A DNA stretch of 7,981 nucleotides, taken from NCBI GenBank assembly GCA_031412355.1, contig JANOCR010000012.1:1-7981 (forward strand). The letters run 5' to 3'. A program made the translations under genes and the position numbers. Of this stretch, positions 1 to 5,685 are shown piece by piece. Each line of letters starts with the position of its first letter. The first letter of the stretch is position 1. Under the pieces are notes generated by a model. The model worked only from the letters and a program-made list of their open reading frames with translations, was not told the DNA's origin and searched no databases. This DNA is from JAENVT01 sp031412355. GTDB taxonomy: Bacteria > Actinomycetota > Acidimicrobiia > Acidimicrobiales > Ilumatobacteraceae.

Positions 1-142
1 TACGCGCCCGCTCCAACCCGTCGCTGCGCGGATCAACTCCGATCATGTAGCGCGGTTCGATCACGTTGGATCGCATCAGCTTGTACATCAAGTCGGTGCC
101 GATGTTGCCGGACCCGACAATCGCTGCTGTCAGCTTGGTCAT
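1..142 (-). CDS. dmpF: Acetaldehyde dehydrogenase (acylating), N-terminal part
   Basis: This is the first 47 codons of a gene that runs off the left edge. The family converts acetaldehyde, NAD+ and CoA to acetyl-CoA, in complex with 4-hydroxy-2-oxovalerate aldolase (DmpG/MhpE), and closes the catechol meta-cleavage pathway. The translation begins MTKLTAAIVGSGNIGTDLM and continues to IGVDPRSDGLERAR. The Rossmann GSGNIG loop (residues 10-15), the following TDLM and the IG(V/I)DPxSDGL stretch are characteristic of DmpF/MhpF/BphJ/HsaG. The ATG at 142 gives the normal family N-terminus. It lies 43 bp from a shared 19-bp palindrome, next to a possible leaderless -10. The catabolic neighbours favour the catechol version over the steroid (HsaG) one. 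A DmpG-type aldolase would be expected next on the left, which cannot be seen. Confidence 0.9.
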   Translation of the reverse strand, partial: MTKLTAAIVGSGNIGTDLMYKLMRSNVIEPRYMIGVDPRSDGLERAR

Positions 143-149
143 GGCACCT

Positions 150-155
150 ACTCTG
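150..155 (-). promoter_or_regulatory. Candidate -10 hexamer of the acetaldehyde dehydrogenase gene
   Basis: On the minus strand the hexamer CAGAGT ends 7 nt before the ATG, so the transcript would be leaderless or nearly so. It keeps the A at position 2 and the T at position 6 of TANNNT but lacks the first T. The hexamer is weak alone. The support is its 30-bp gap to the palindrome at 186-204, the same geometry as four other promoters here. No TTGACA-like -35 is present (TTCCTC with a 17-bp spacer). Confidence 0.4.
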
Positions 156-185
156 CCCCAACGAGGCCGACGGAGGAAGATCCTG

Positions 186-204
186 CGTTCCTGCCTGCGG
201 AACG
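186..204. promoter_or_regulatory. 19-bp palindromic operator, site 1 (candidate IclR site)
   Basis: CGTTCCTGCCTGCGGAACG has perfect 6-bp inverted arms around a 7-bp spacer. It lies in the sigma/acetaldehyde dehydrogenase divergent region, 43 bp from the dehydrogenase ATG and 30 bp from its candidate -10. The same half-site and spacing recur at 5352-5370 and 7263-7281. The sigma start is 87 bp away, so the site probably serves the dehydrogenase only. Binding by the IclR protein encoded at 5660-6439 is inferred. Confidence 0.65.
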
Positions 205-243
205 GACGGATTGGGCGAAACTAGGGACGGCGACGCCTCTGGA

Positions 244-263
244 CAAATTCCTTTGGAAATTTG
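244..263. repeat. AT-rich imperfect inverted repeat upstream of the sigma gene
   Basis: CAAATTCC and GGAA(A)TTTG face each other across 3 nt, with one bulged A. The element is a clear AT-rich dip in GC-rich DNA, 28 bp before the sigma ATG. It includes GGAAA followed 16 bp later by CGTT (276-279), which resembles an ECF-type -35/-10 pair. A start from that pair would leave a leader too short for the Shine-Dalgarno at 282-287, so its role is unclear. Confidence 0.25.
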
Positions 264-291
264 CGGGGGCTCGTTCGTTGTAGGGAGTGTG

Positions 292-810
292 ATGAGCGCT
301 GAGGCCAATCTTCCGGCGAAGGCGTTCGATGGCGTCCCGTTCGACGATTTCTACGATCGGGCCGTGCCTGTGGTGTACGGCTACCTGCTGCGGTTGTGTG
401 GCGGCGACCGCGAGGAGGCGTGGGATCTCACACAAGACAGTTGGGTGACCGTCGTCGATCGGCTCGCGAAGGGACAGACCGAAACGGCGACGGTCGGGTT
501 CGTCCTCTCGGTCGCCCGCTCGCTCTACCTCGACTCGTGGCGACGCCAACGGAGGCTGCAACGCAAGTTGCGGCTGGTCTGGGCCGGCGCCCGCGACACC
601 GAACCCGCCGAACTGTCTGCCGGCAAGGTGCTCGATCATCTGTCCGTCTGCTCAGCGGAGCACCGGGTAGTGCTGATGCTGGCCTACGTCGACGACATAC
701 CCATGAACGAAATCGCCCAGATGTTGGGGTCGTCGGTTTCATCCACCTACTCGCTGCTTGCGCGTGCGCGTGGCGAACTTCGCAGACACCTCACCAAGGA
801 TCCGACATGA
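292..810 (+). CDS. ECF-type RNA polymerase sigma factor
   Basis: This is a 172-residue protein of typical ECF length. Region 2 spans about residues 17-87: an FDDFYDRAVPVVYGYLLRL helix, then AWDLTQDSW (region 2.2, core RNA polymerase binding), then a region ending in DSWRRQRR. Region 4 spans about 113-165, with the helix-turn-helix in MNEIAQMLGSSVSSTYSLLARAR, the -35-reading part. It should direct polymerase to a small stress or envelope regulon. I chose ATG 292 because AGGGAG lies 4 nt upstream and the family N-terminus fits; the frame stays open to a TTG at 211 but that extension is not sigma-like. The stop overlaps the next ATG (ATGA, 807-810), so sigma and the membrane protein are translationally coupled, as is usual for a sigma/anti-sigma pair. 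The inducing signal cannot be read from the sequence. Confidence 0.88.
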   Translation: MSAEANLPAKAFDGVPFDDFYDRAVPVVYGYLLRLCGGDREEAWDLTQDSWVTVVDRLAKGQTETATVGFVLSVARSLYLDSWRRQRRLQRKLRLVWAGARDTEPAELSAGKVLDHLSVCSAEHRVVLMLAYVDDIPMNEIAQMLGSSVSSTYSLLARARGELRRHLTKDPT

Positions 811-2225
811 GTGACCACTACGACGAGATGAGAGTCACACCCGACCCCTTGCTCGCCGAGAAATTGCGACAGCGCCTGCACGCACACATGCTCCAACTTG
901 ACGCCGCTCGTCTCGAATCCGACGCACAGCTTGTTCCAGTGAAGGAGATAGTCGTGTCCCTCGACTCACCCACCAGCGAAACCCGAAACCGTCGGCGCCT
1001 GGCGATGGCTGCCGCAGCCGTCGTCGCCGTCGTCGGCGTGGGTGCGATCGCCATCAACAGCATGAACTCCGATGATGACGAGGTGAAACCGGCGTCCCCG
1101 ACAGCAACCACCGTCGCACCGACCACGGTCGATCCCCGCCGGGAGGCGGCTGATTTCATCGACGGAGTGACGTACACCGTGCCGGATGGCTGGAAGAACA
1201 TCCGCTATGGCGTGATCAAGGAGAACCCAGCGTTGGGTGTGATCTTCGGCAACCCTGACGACATGTACTTCACCAGTGTTTGCAAGGCGGTGTCGGTCGG
1301 ACCCCCCGTCGGTCCGACGGTTGACGACCTCGTCTCGGCGTGGGCGAGCCTGCCCGGAGTCGACGCTACCGCGGCTAGGGACGTCACTATCGACGGGTTC
1401 GACGGAAGGCAGTTCGAATTTACGGTCCCCGACTACGACTACGGAGACTGCAACGGAATCTTTTCCCGCTGTTCCTTTCTTGCAGGACAGCCCGGGCCGA
1501 CACGGTGCGACAGCTTGCTGCGGGACAAAGATTTCCCTGGCGATCCGTCCTACGTGGCACTGCCCAGTCAGCGCCAAAGAGTGATGATCCTCGACGTCGA
1601 CGGCTCCCGGCTCGTGATCATGGCAGGGTCGTTCCCGGACACGTCGGAGCAGGACCGAGCCGCCCTCGACGAGATCGTCGCCTCCATCCAGATCGACTCG
1701 CCCGCGAAAACTGGCACGTATGTCGTGTCGGGCGTTCGTCTGAAGTTCGCCGTGCCGGCCGGCTGGGTGTACAACGAATGGTACGTGAGCAAGGTCAACG
1801 CCGACCCGATCTTCTCGGTGGGATTCGACATTGTGGACAACATCTACACCGATTCCTGCCCGTCGGTGCTGGTCGACCCGCCGGTCGGACCGACCGTCGA
1901 CGACCTCGCCTCGGCGTGGGCGAGCTTGCCCGGATTCAACGCCACCGCTGTGAGCGACATCACCGTCGACGGATTCCACGGAAAACAGGTCGAGTTCACC
2001 GTCCCCGACTACAACGAGGACGACTGCACATACGGAGATTTCAAACTGCTGGAAGCCGAAGATGGCGGCGCCTACTGGGCACAAGGACCCAACCAGCACC
2101 ACCAACTGTGGATCCTCGACGTCAACGGGACTCGACTCGTGATCGTCGCGACGTCTTTCCCGGACACCTCGCCACAGGACCGAGCCGTCATCGACGAGAT
2201 CCTGGCCTCCGTTCAGATCGGCTGA
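807..2225 (+). CDS. Membrane-anchored anti-sigma-like protein with a duplicated outer domain
   Basis: A 472-residue protein that overlaps the sigma stop by 4 nt. Residues 1-63 are cytoplasmic, charged and predicted helical (DPLLAEKLRQRLHAHM). They contain no Cys, so this is not a classical HxxxCxxC zinc anti-sigma domain. Residues 65-84 form one Ala/Val-rich membrane helix preceded by NRRR, consistent with the N-terminus inside. A Thr/Pro/Ala linker (about 95-110) leads to two tandem copies of a roughly 165-180-residue domain (about 117-296 and 308-471). Each copy begins with a (Y/F)xVPxGW-like strand and has a PPVGPTVDDL core and an ILDVxGxRLVI...SFPDTS end. Cys159/Cys351 and Cys215/Cys407 occupy equivalent places and may form a disulfide per domain. 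Copy 1 has a 17-residue insertion with a further Cys pair (222, 234). The anti-sigma role is inferred from coupling and topology. I recognise no family for the outer domain. Confidence 0.7.
   Translation: MSDHYDEMRVTPDPLLAEKLRQRLHAHMLQLDAARLESDAQLVPVKEIVVSLDSPTSETRNRRRLAMAAAAVVAVVGVGAIAINSMNSDDDEVKPASPTATTVAPTTVDPRREAADFIDGVTYTVPDGWKNIRYGVIKENPALGVIFGNPDDMYFTSVCKAVSVGPPVGPTVDDLVSAWASLPGVDATAARDVTIDGFDGRQFEFTVPDYDYGDCNGIFSRCSFLAGQPGPTRCDSLLRDKDFPGDPSYVALPSQRQRVMILDVDGSRLVIMAGSFPDTSEQDRAALDEIVASIQIDSPAKTGTYVVSGVRLKFAVPAGWVYNEWYVSKVNADPIFSVGFDIVDNIYTDSCPSVLVDPPVGPTVDDLASAWASLPGFNATAVSDITVDGFHGKQVEFTVPDYNEDDCTYGDFKLLEAEDGGAYWAQGPNQHHQLWILDVNGTRLVIVATSFPDTSPQDRAVIDEILASVQIG
1155..1694 (+). repeat. 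Outer-domain copy 1 of the anti-sigma-like protein
   Basis: This encodes residues 117-296. The closest block, 1299-1436, matches 1875-2012 at a constant offset of 576 bp. DNA identity is visible as well as protein identity, for example GACGACCTCG and TCGGCGTGGGCGAGC in both. The C-terminal block 1587-1694 matches 2112-2219 at an offset of only 525 bp, which places a 51-bp insertion in this copy. Confidence 0.85.
1728..2219 (+). repeat. Outer-domain copy 2 of the anti-sigma-like protein
   Basis: This encodes residues 308-471 and is the shorter copy. It lacks the Cys-containing insertion of copy 1 but keeps the PPVGPTVDDL, ASAWASLPG and SFPDTS landmarks. It is separated from copy 1 by about 11 residues (SPAKTGTYVVS). 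Confidence 0.85.
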
Positions 2226-2370
2226 AACCGCGCCGAGACGGCCGTTCGCCCGACCACCGCGACATGCCACCGCCGTTCAGTTGCTGATGGTGACGCCGGA
2301 GCCATCTCGTGCACTGATCTCCACTCAGTCGATCATCCCTAATTGCCATAGAGATTCATGGACTTTCGAC

Positions 2371-2399
2371 TGGACATGCTGATCGAACGTATGTACGAT
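2371..2399 (+). promoter_or_regulatory. Leaderless promoter of the DUF222-HNH gene
   Basis: The -35 TGGACA (2371-2376, 5 of 6 to TTGACA), a 17-bp spacer and the -10 TACGAT (2394-2399, TANNNT) end 6 nt before the ATG at 2406. Transcription would start at or next to the start codon. The AAGG at 2401-2404 is too close to the ATG to act as a normal ribosome binding site, which supports leaderless translation. Confidence 0.6.
2383..2398. promoter_or_regulatory. LexA (SOS) box
   Basis: TCGAAC-GTAT-GTACGA differs at one base from the mycobacterial SOS consensus TCGAAC-N4-GTTCGA. It overlaps the -10 of the promoter above, so bound LexA would block it. SOS control of 13E12 (DUF222-HNH) genes has been reported in Mycobacterium tuberculosis, which fits the gene that follows. 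Confidence 0.65.
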
Positions 2400-2405
2400 T
2401 AAGGT

Positions 2406-3551
2406 ATGGGATCCGCATTCGACGACACGATTCTGTCGACGGCAGAATTCATCGACGCGTGGTCTGCGCACGAGCGCGAAGCGGCACGGTTGGCGCTCGC
2501 TGCGCGTCGACTCGAAGTGTGTGGCGAGTGGGCTTTCGACGGTTCGGTGTCGATGACTGCGTGGCTGCGTCATCACTGCCGAATGAGCAACCGCGATGCC
2601 GCGTCATTGGTGCATCGCGGCAGGTTCCTCGACAAGTTCGCGACGATCGGCGAGGCGGCATGCGATGGTGTGTTGTCGGCGGGCCAGATCACGGCGCTGC
2701 GGTCGGTGACCAAGCCGGCTGTCGAGCCGATCCTCGCCGCGCAACAGTCCGACATGATCGCGATCATCGCACCGCTATCGGTTGCCGATACCGAGCAGGC
2801 CGCGGCCGCGTGGCGTCAGCGTGCCGAGGCACTCGTTGATCTGCCAGAGCCGGTCGAGCCCGATCGCGAGCTGCGCTCGGCGCGTACTGCGGATGGTCTG
2901 GTCGGCCGATTCGTGCTGGACGACTTTGGTGCAACGCAGTTCGAGCAGGCCATACGTATCGCATCGACGTGGGAAGGTTCCGACGATGTTCGTGCGGGCG
3001 CGAGGCGAAGTGCCGACGCCTTGGTCGATGTGTGCGCGTTCTTCAACGCCAACCACGACAAGCCCGGCACGCCGCGCCAACGCCCGCACGTCGAGATGAG
3101 CACCGATGCCGACACCCTGCATGACAGCCCATCGGGGTGGACCGCCGATCACGTACATCTCCGTGCGACGACCACCGAGGCGCTGTTGTGCGACTGTGTC
3201 ATCCACCGCGTGATGCGCTCGGGCGCGGCAGTGCTCGACTACGGGCGCGCCACGCGAACCGTGCCATTGGATCTGTTCCGTGCCGTGGCCGCTCGCGATG
3301 GCGGCTGCCGTCACCCCGGCTGCGATCGCCGTGTCTCGTGGTGCGACGCCCATCACATCCACTACTGGCAGAACATGGGTATCACGGCGTTGGAGAACCT
3401 CGTGCTGCTCTGCAGCCGTCACCATCACCTCGTCCACCAGCTCGACCTGCACCTGAAGCTGCTGCCGAACGGTCAGCTCGAAGTGACGTGGGGCGATGGC
3501 ACGATCCGAGTCAGTCGTCCTCGTGGGCAGCCGGCGGGACGAAGTCCATGA
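2406..3551 (+). CDS. DUF222 / HNH endonuclease domain protein (13E12 type)
   Basis: A 381-residue protein. Residues about 10-290 form the helical DUF222 region (AWSAHEREAARLALAARRL near the N-terminus). Residues about 298-345 form an HNH nuclease fold: Cys301 and Cys306, then WCDAHHIHYW (His316, His317), GITALENLVLLC (Asn331, Cys336) and HHHLVH (His339-344). The zinc and metal ligands all appear present, so the nuclease is probably intact. These proteins are multicopy in actinobacteria (REP13E12 in mycobacteria). Their biological role is unsettled; DNA repair and mobile-element links have been suggested. The LexA box upstream indicates DNA-damage induction. It is unrelated to the catechol genes on either side and may be an insertion between them. 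Start: the ATG placed 6 nt after the -10. Confidence 0.9.
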   Translation: MGSAFDDTILSTAEFIDAWSAHEREAARLALAARRLEVCGEWAFDGSVSMTAWLRHHCRMSNRDAASLVHRGRFLDKFATIGEAACDGVLSAGQITALRSVTKPAVEPILAAQQSDMIAIIAPLSVADTEQAAAAWRQRAEALVDLPEPVEPDRELRSARTADGLVGRFVLDDFGATQFEQAIRIASTWEGSDDVRAGARRSADALVDVCAFFNANHDKPGTPRQRPHVEMSTDADTLHDSPSGWTADHVHLRATTTEALLCDCVIHRVMRSGAAVLDYGRATRTVPLDLFRAVAARDGGCRHPGCDRRVSWCDAHHIHYWQNMGITALENLVLLCSRHHHLVHQLDLHLKLLPNGQLEVTWGDGTIRVSRPRGQPAGRSP

Positions 3552-3592
3552 AACCCGATGCGCTGTTCCACTTCAGCGAGGATCCGCACTAG
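3548..3592 (+). pseudogene. 14-codon 5' remnant of a gene coupled to the HNH gene
   Basis: An ATG overlaps the HNH stop as ATGA (3548-3551) and opens MKPDALFHFSEDPH before a TAG. The LFHFSEDP start resembles, from memory, the N-terminus of a small uncharacterised family I associate with DUF6886. Those proteins are far longer than 14 residues. Nothing in the next 110 bases continues such a protein in any frame. The likeliest reading is a gene cut off by a deletion or recombination near 3590. A very short functional peptide, or chance, cannot be excluded. Confidence 0.4.
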
Positions 3593-3669
3593 GTCGATAC
3601 TGCGATCAGCGCAAAGCCGCCGACCATGACCAACAGCCCGATGAGGATCTGGATTACTCGGTAGCGCAC
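3589..3669 (-). CDS. Possible 26-residue single-helix membrane peptide
   Basis: GTG at 3669 opens VRYRVIQILIGLLVMVGGFA and continues LIAVST to TAG at 3589. That is a basic N-terminus followed by about 20 hydrophobic residues, a plausible membrane helix. It starts 37 bp after the decarboxylase stop on the same strand and could be co-transcribed with it. Third codon positions are mostly G/C. Upstream the same frame stays open without a start codon for 21 more codons, into the decarboxylase gene. GGCGAG, 8-13 nt before the GTG, is a weak ribosome site. It could instead be the C-terminal scrap of a lost membrane protein. No family is recognised. Confidence 0.3.
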   Translation of the reverse strand: MRYRVIQILIGLLVMVGGFALIAVST

Positions 3670-3706
3670 CGATGGCGTCTCGCCGTAGGCCGGAAATTCT
3701 CCGTGC

Positions 3707-4492
3707 CTACCTGAAGCGCACGCCCACGGTTCCGAGGTGCTGGACTCGGGCGGTCACGTGGTCGCCTGCGTGCACGGCGACAGCCTCGGTCACACCGCCG
3801 GTCATCACCAGGCTTCCCGCCGGTAACGCCAGGCCGTTATCCGCCAGCCAGCGAACCAGCGCGACTACCGATGCTGCGGGATGGCCCATCACGGCGGCAC
3901 CCGCCGCGGTGCCGACCACTTCGCCATTGCGTTCCATCACCACGCCGAGAAGGCGCAGATCGAGACCATCAGGTCTGCGCGGTGAGCCCCCCACCACGTA
4001 CCGGGCCGCGGATGTGTTGTCGGCGATCACGCTCTGGATGTCGAACTTGAAATCCTTGAACCGCGAATCGATCACCTCGATGGCCGGCAGCACGAACTCG
4101 GTTCCAGCCAACACCTCGTCGATCGAAACATCGCCCGACAACTCGCGACTCGTGACGAAGGCGATCTCGGCCTCGACCTTGGGGTGGATCAACTCGGTCA
4201 TGTCGACGACATCGCCATCGGGTACGCACGTGTCGCCCATCAACACGCCGAACACCGGCGTCTCGAGGCCCATCTGCACCATCTTGGCCTTCGAGGTCAG
4301 CCCACCCTTGTAGCCCGTCAGTCGGCGGCCGGCCGCCTGCCAGCGCCGGCACAGTTCGGCCTGCACCGCATAGCCGTCGGCGATGTCCATGTCGGGCTGG
4401 CCGTCGGTGAGCTTGACGATGTCTGCGGCATTGCGCTGGGCGTCGTCGACGATGTCGGCCAGATCGGATATGACTGATGCGGAAAGTGCCAC
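3707..4492 (-). CDS. dmpH: 4-oxalocrotonate decarboxylase (2-oxo-3-hexenedioate decarboxylase)
   Basis: A 261-residue protein of normal family length. It decarboxylates 2-oxo-3-hexenedioate to 2-hydroxypenta-2,4-dienoate in the 4-oxalocrotonate branch of catechol meta-cleavage. DmpH/XylI hallmarks are GYKGGLTSKAKMVQMGL (residues 60-76), HPKVEAEIAFV with Glu107 and Glu109, AIEVIDSRFKDFKF with Glu139 (the three Mg2+-binding acids of the fold), and VIADNTSAARYV. The GYK...SKAKM and FKDFKF versions separate it from the hydratase next door. The start is GTG 4492, with GGGAG 9 nt upstream. It follows the hydratase by 27 bp on the same strand. DmpH and DmpE homologues work as a complex, which fits this pairing. 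The presence of this enzyme argues for the catechol pathway rather than steroid (Hsa) meta-cleavage. Confidence 0.88.
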   Translation of the reverse strand: MALSASVISDLADIVDDAQRNAADIVKLTDGQPDMDIADGYAVQAELCRRWQAAGRRLTGYKGGLTSKAKMVQMGLETPVFGVLMGDTCVPDGDVVDMTELIHPKVEAEIAFVTSRELSGDVSIDEVLAGTEFVLPAIEVIDSRFKDFKFDIQSVIADNTSAARYVVGGSPRRPDGLDLRLLGVVMERNGEVVGTAAGAAVMGHPAASVVALVRWLADNGLALPAGSLVMTGGVTEAVAVHAGDHVTARVQHLGTVGVRFR

Positions 4493-4519
4493 GAAGAAGT
4501 GCTCCCTACTCGAACGTCG

Positions 4520-5308
4520 CTACTCGAAGGTAACGGTGCAGCTGCCAAGATCGCCGAACTCGCAGGTGATGGTCTGCGGGCCCCTCACCCACGCCATCAC
4601 CGACAACGAACCGGTCAGGATCACTTCGCCAGCCCGGCAAGTGATGCCCAATTCGCCCAAGGTGTTGGCCAACCAGATCAGCGAGTTCACGGGGGAGCCC
4701 TTCACTGCTGCGCCGGCCCCGGTGGCGAACAACTCTCCATCGACATCGATCGTCATGCCGGTCAGTGCCAGATCGACCTCCAGCGGATCCATCGGCTCGG
4801 TGCCCAACACGTAGACACCGCATGAGGCGTTGTCGGCGATGGTGTCGACGACCTTGATGTCCCAGTTGTCGATCCGCGAGTCGACGATCTCGAAGCATGG
4901 CACCACGTAGTCCGTGGCCCGCAGAACGTCGACCGCAGTCACACCAGGTCCGCTGAGGTCGTCCTTCAAGACGAATGCAATCTCGCCCTCGGCACGCGGC
5001 TGTATAAGTGAGTCGAGCTTGATGGTGTCGCCGTTGCGATACACCATGCCGCTGAGCAGTTGCCCAAAGTCGGGCTCGTCGAGGCCCAGCATGGTCATCA
5101 CGGCTTGACTGGTTGCGCCGACCTTCTTTCCGACGATGGTCTCGCCGGCATCGAGCCGGCGTTGCACCATTCGCGACTGAATTAGATAGGCATCGGAGAT
5201 GTCGATACCCGGCACTCGATCGCGCAGGTTCGGCACTGTTCGCAAATCGACGAGGGCTGCATACAACTCGTCGCCGTAGCGGTCGACATCGGTCGGGCTG
5301 AGAGTCAT
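4520..5308 (-). CDS. dmpE: 2-hydroxypenta-2,4-dienoate hydratase
   Basis: A 262-residue protein of the MhpD/DmpE/XylJ family. It adds water to 2-hydroxypenta-2,4-dienoate to give 4-hydroxy-2-oxovalerate, the aldolase substrate. Diagnostic stretches are VGKKVGATSQAVMTMLGLDEPDFG (about residues 59-82), LIQPRAEGEIAFVLK with Glu107 and Glu109, VPCFEIVDSRIDNWDIK with Glu140, and IADNASCGVYVLG. The Glu/Glu/Glu metal triad is complete. It is the first gene of a minus-strand transcript with the decarboxylase. The ATG at 5308 has no good Shine-Dalgarno. It lies 8 nt after a GAAGAT -10-like hexamer and 43 bp from the shared palindrome at 5352-5370, so a leaderless or nearly leaderless mRNA under the same regulator is likely. 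Confidence 0.92.
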   Translation of the reverse strand: MTLSPTDVDRYGDELYAALVDLRTVPNLRDRVPGIDISDAYLIQSRMVQRRLDAGETIVGKKVGATSQAVMTMLGLDEPDFGQLLSGMVYRNGDTIKLDSLIQPRAEGEIAFVLKDDLSGPGVTAVDVLRATDYVVPCFEIVDSRIDNWDIKVVDTIADNASCGVYVLGTEPMDPLEVDLALTGMTIDVDGELFATGAGAAVKGSPVNSLIWLANTLGELGITCRAGEVILTGSLSVMAWVRGPQTITCEFGDLGSCTVTFE

Positions 5309-5316
5309 CGCCGTGC

Positions 5317-5322
5317 ATCTTC
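5317..5322 (-). promoter_or_regulatory. Candidate -10 hexamer of the hydratase-decarboxylase transcript
   Basis: GAAGAT on the minus strand ends 8 nt before the ATG at 5308. The gap to the palindrome at 5352 is 29 bp. The AAGAT core is shared with the C23O promoter. There is no -35-like box (TGGCGG with a 17-bp spacer). Confidence 0.4.
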
Positions 5323-5351
5323 ATCCATCGCCTCGATGTCCGCCAAGCCTT

Positions 5352-5370
5352 CGTTCCGCGAGCCGGGACA
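5352..5370. promoter_or_regulatory. 19-bp palindromic operator, site 2 (candidate IclR site)
   Basis: CGTTCCGCGAGCCGGGACA is the weakest copy: CGTTCC is intact and the second arm has two changes from GGAACG. It sits centrally in the divergent region, 43 bp from the hydratase ATG and 42 bp from the ferredoxin GTG. It shares CTTCGTTCC(G/A)C with site 3 over 11 positions. IclR binding is inferred. Confidence 0.55.
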
Positions 5371-5400
5371 ATTTGCTCAGCGATGCTCGGTGCGGCCGCT

Positions 5401-5406
5401 TACTGT
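5401..5406 (+). promoter_or_regulatory. -10 hexamer of the ferredoxin gene
   Basis: TACTGT fits TANNNT fully and ends 6 nt before GTG 5413. It lies 30 bp from the palindrome at 5352-5370. It decides the start: the in-frame ATG at 5383 is upstream of this hexamer and would not be transcribed from it. Confidence 0.5.
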
Positions 5407-5412
5407 GACCGC

Positions 5413-5685
5413 GTGACCGTCAACCAGGGCTGCAGGGCGTTCGAACGAGAGGTGACGTTCGAGATCGACGGCCAACGCTTCTCGTTTGCCACCTGGTCCG
5501 ACGTCTCGGCGTTGTTTGCCATTCGCTTCCTGGCCAGGTACGACCGGCCGCGTCGAGGTTGCGAGGCCGGGCTGTGCGGCACCTGCGAGTCGCTGGTCGA
5601 CGGCCAGCCCGCACGGCTGTGCCAGTTGCCGTCGACCGCGCTCGACGGGGTGTCGATCGTCAGTGGATCGAGGCCGGGTCGCTGA
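5413..5685 (+). CDS. Small [2Fe-2S] ferredoxin, possible C23O-reactivating partner
   Basis: A 90-residue protein from GTG 5413. An in-frame ATG at 5383 would add 10 residues, but it lies between the operator and the -10. The N-terminal half is beta-grasp-like (VTFEIDGQRFSF). The cluster site is GCEAGLCGTC, then Cys at LCQL: Cys50, 55, 58 and 70, spacing C-x4-C-x2-C-x11-C. Plant-type ferredoxins, including XylT/DmpQ of meta pathways, have about 30 residues in the last gap. This spacing is that of the N-terminal clusters of SdhB and CoxS, but neither of those proteins is present. XylT-type ferredoxins re-reduce the oxidised iron of catechol 2,3-dioxygenase. A shared operator with the C23O gene suggests the same job here, which is inference. 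The 3' end overlaps iclR tail-to-tail by 26 bp. Confidence 0.75.
   Translation: MTVNQGCRAFEREVTFEIDGQRFSFATWSDVSALFAIRFLARYDRPRRGCEAGLCGTCESLVDGQPARLCQLPSTALDGVSIVSGSRPGR

Noticed and set aside
211..291. 27-codon N-terminal extension of the sigma factor from TTG 211
   Set aside because: The extension has no sigma-like sequence, while ATG 292 has AGGGAG close upstream and yields a standard ECF N-terminus.
1155..2219. Possible CRISPR or satellite repeat
   Set aside because: The repeated blocks are two in-frame protein-domain copies, not short regular repeats with spacers. No CRISPR array, tRNA or rRNA was seen in the window.
966..2270. 434-codon open frame on the minus strand opposite the anti-sigma-like gene
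   Set aside because: Its product is Arg/Val/Asp-rich with no recognisable motif, and it is the antisense shadow of a well-supported gene in GC-rich DNA. The same applies to the 260-codon plus-strand frame at 1505-2287.
2313..2329. ACTGA-N7-TCAGT inverted repeat between the anti-sigma-like gene and the HNH gene
   Set aside because: The 5-bp arms are short, there is no T-tract, and no second copy or partner supports an operator or terminator.
3924..3936. CGTTCC half-site inside the decarboxylase gene
   Set aside because: No second arm is present at the 7-bp spacing and it lies in coding sequence.
5383..5412. ATG start for the ferredoxin at 5383
   Set aside because: It lies upstream of the TACTGT hexamer and only 12 bp from the operator; GTG 5413 fits the shared promoter geometry.
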